Made by a program: the position numbers and the translations under genes. Below are positions 7,841 to 8,868 of a stretch of 8,868 bases of DNA, in pieces; positions within the stretch are counted from its first letter, which is position 1; each line of letters begins with the position of its first letter. The DNA is from DATACN01 sp038215095 (lineage in GTDB: Bacteria; Actinomycetota; Thermoleophilia; Solirubrobacterales; Thermoleophilaceae). The stretch lies in NCBI GenBank assembly GCA_038215095.1, contig JBBQRG010000101.1, positions 1 to 8,868 on the forward strand, read 5' to 3'. The notes beneath the pieces are model-generated. The model saw only the letters and a program-made list of their open reading frames with translations, had not been told where the DNA came from and ran no database searches.

Positions 7841-8700
7841 TCGCGACAGCGCTGGCGTTCGTTGCCGCCGCCCTTGGGGTGGCGGGTGGCGGGCTGGTGC
7901 TGCCGCCGGTGGGGTCGACCGGCGCGCGTGCGAGGGAACTGGACATCCCTCGGTCCCTGCGCTTTCTGGCCGCCGCCGGACGCCGGGTGCGGCGGGCCGA
8001 GCTGGGGGCGCCGCAGGATCTCGAGGCGCGGATCGCCGCGGCCGGCCGTCCCGGCGGGCTCGGCGTGCGCGAGCTGATGGGGGCGAAGCTCGCCGGCGCG
8101 GTCGTGGCCGGCCTGGCCGCCAGCCTCTGGGCGCCGCTCATGCCGGGGCGCCTCGGGTCGGCGCTCGTGCTGGCGGCGCCGGTAGCCGGCTTCCTCGGCC
8201 CGGACCTGTGGCTCCGCCGGCGGACGGCCCAGCGAGCCAGGCGCGCGCGGCGTGAGCTGCCCGCGCTGCTCGACTTGTTGCGCGTGACCGTCCAGGCGGG
8301 CGGCGGACTGCCCGAGGCGCTGCGGGACGTGGGCGAGCGGGCCGAGGGTCCGCTGGCGGCTGAGTGGCGCGCGGCTGGCCGCGAGGTCGCGCTTGGCGTG
8401 CCGCTGGAGCAGTCCCTCCACGACATGACGCGCCGCCTCCCACTGCCCGAGATCCGCGCCCTGGCCGCAGCGCTCGACCGCGCCCGCCGCCACGGCGCTC
8501 CGCTGGCCGACACGCTCGACGCGCAGGCGCGCGATGCACGGGCATCGCTGCGCCGCCGCATCCAGGAGGAAGCGGCGCGTGCCGGCCCGAAGATCCAACT
8601 CGTGGTGGCGCTGCTGCTGGTGCCGTCGGTGCTGTTGCTCGTTGCCGCGGCCCTCGCGGCCGCGCTGCTCGACTCGGGCGGAGCGCTCCTGCCGGTCTAG
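7837..8700 (+). CDS. tadC: TadC-like membrane platform protein (T2SSF domain)
   Basis: A 287-residue inner-membrane partner of TadB. Hydrophobic segments lie at about 3-24, 84-123 (two passes) and 255-280. A cytoplasmic T2SSF domain spans about 140-250 (ELPALLDLLRVTVQAGGGLPEAL from 140, then PLEQSLHDM and LPLPEIRALAAAL). TadB and TadC are thought to form the membrane platform under the TadA ring. The start is GTG 7837, overlapping the tadB stop as GTGA and opening with a hydrophobic helix; the earlier ATG at 7741 lies in the same frame but inside tadB and encodes an unlike, charged extension, so I reject it. The operon stops here: no TadE/TadF, Flp pilin, TadZ or prepilin peptidase gene follows within the window, and the next gene is convergent. 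The stop TAG overlaps the ogt stop by 4 bp. Confidence 0.92.
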   Translation: MIATALAFVAAALGVAGGGLVLPPVGSTGARARELDIPRSLRFLAAAGRRVRRAELGAPQDLEARIAAAGRPGGLGVRELMGAKLAGAVVAGLAASLWAPLMPGRLGSALVLAAPVAGFLGPDLWLRRRTAQRARRARRELPALLDLLRVTVQAGGGLPEALRDVGERAEGPLAAEWRAAGREVALGVPLEQSLHDMTRRLPLPEIRALAAALDRARRHGAPLADTLDAQARDARASLRRRIQEEAARAGPKIQLVVALLLVPSVLLLVAAALAAALLDSGGALLPV

Positions 8701-8868
8701 AGCAGCGCGAGCTGGCCGGTCCGGGTCCGGCTTTCCAGGTCGAGCAGCGCCTGCTTGCGCTGCAGGCCGCCGCCGTAGCCGGTCAGCGAGCCGTCCGAGC
8801 CGACGGCGCGGTGGCAGGGCACGATGATCGGAACGGGCGTGCGGCCTACGGCTCCGCCCACGGCACGG
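8697..8868 (-). CDS. ogt: Methylated-DNA-protein-cysteine methyltransferase, C-terminal end
   Basis: The gene runs off the right edge; 56 C-terminal residues are visible (8867 to 8697). They contain AVGGAVGRTPVPIIVPCHR followed by AVGSDGSLTGYGGG, the active-site and DNA-binding region of the Ogt/AGT family. The acceptor cysteine is encoded at 8814-8816, in PCHR. The protein removes O6-alkyl groups from guanine in DNA by transferring them irreversibly to this cysteine, a one-use suicide repair reaction. PCHRA replaces the more common PCHRV, a mild change. The N-terminal domain is outside the window, so fusion to an Ada-type regulator cannot be excluded. The stop TAG shares CTAG with the tadC stop. 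Confidence 0.95.
   Translation of the reverse strand, partial: RAVGGAVGRTPVPIIVPCHRAVGSDGSLTGYGGGLQRKQALLDLESRTRTGQLALL

Noticed and set aside
7609..8598. Minus-strand frames opposite tadC
   Set aside because: GC-bias shadows; no motifs, and tadC on the plus strand has domain and coupling evidence.
8715..8734. GCCGG/CCGGC hairpin followed by TTT after tadC
   Set aside because: Only a 5-bp stem with a short T-run inside the ogt coding region; such repeats are frequent by chance at this GC content.

Overview
The window is high-GC DNA (about 70% by eye) from a bacterium, most likely an actinomycete. The main clues are a resuscitation-promoting-factor (Rpf)-type muralytic enzyme under a c-di-AMP (ydaO/yuaA-type) riboswitch, frequent GTG starts, and an actinobacterial-style Tad gene run. 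The Rpf-like domain sequence, as I remember such proteins, resembles those of Thermoleophilia/Solirubrobacterales. That class-level guess is inference only.

Layout, left to right. (1) 1-1773 (+): C-terminal three quarters of the ATP-dependent protease Lon, cut by the window edge. (2) 1770-2519 (-): an SDR-family oxidoreductase with a degenerate active site. (3) 2520-2709: intergenic region filled mainly by a c-di-AMP riboswitch aptamer reading rightwards. (4) 2710-3303 (+): secreted peptidoglycan-binding/Rpf-like transglycosylase. (5) 3300-3791 (-): secreted cysteine-rich protein of unknown function, coupled by an ATGA overlap to (6) 3788-4951 (-): an MFS drug:H+ antiporter-like exporter. (7) 4975-5706 (+): a small SMC/ABC-type AAA ATPase, diverging from the exporter with only 23 bp between start codons. 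(8) 5748-8700 (+): tadA-tadB-tadC, motor ATPase plus two membrane platform proteins of a Tad/type IV-like secretion machine, joined by GTGA overlaps. (9) 8697-8868 (-): C-terminal end of the DNA repair methyltransferase Ogt, cut by the window edge.

The segment is very compact. All three convergent junctions overlap by exactly 4 bp at the stop codons, and all three same-strand operon junctions overlap by exactly 4 bp (ATGA/GTGA). Apart from the riboswitch region, no gene-free stretch exceeds about 40 bp. The best-supported regulatory unit is the riboswitch-Rpf pair, which links a second messenger of cell-wall and osmotic homeostasis to a wall-remodelling enzyme. I see no wholly new defence or mobile system. 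The most unusual points are the aptamer ending about 10 nt from the start codon, the SDR lacking the catalytic Tyr and Lys, the exporter/secreted-protein pair, and a tadABC run with no pilin genes alongside it.
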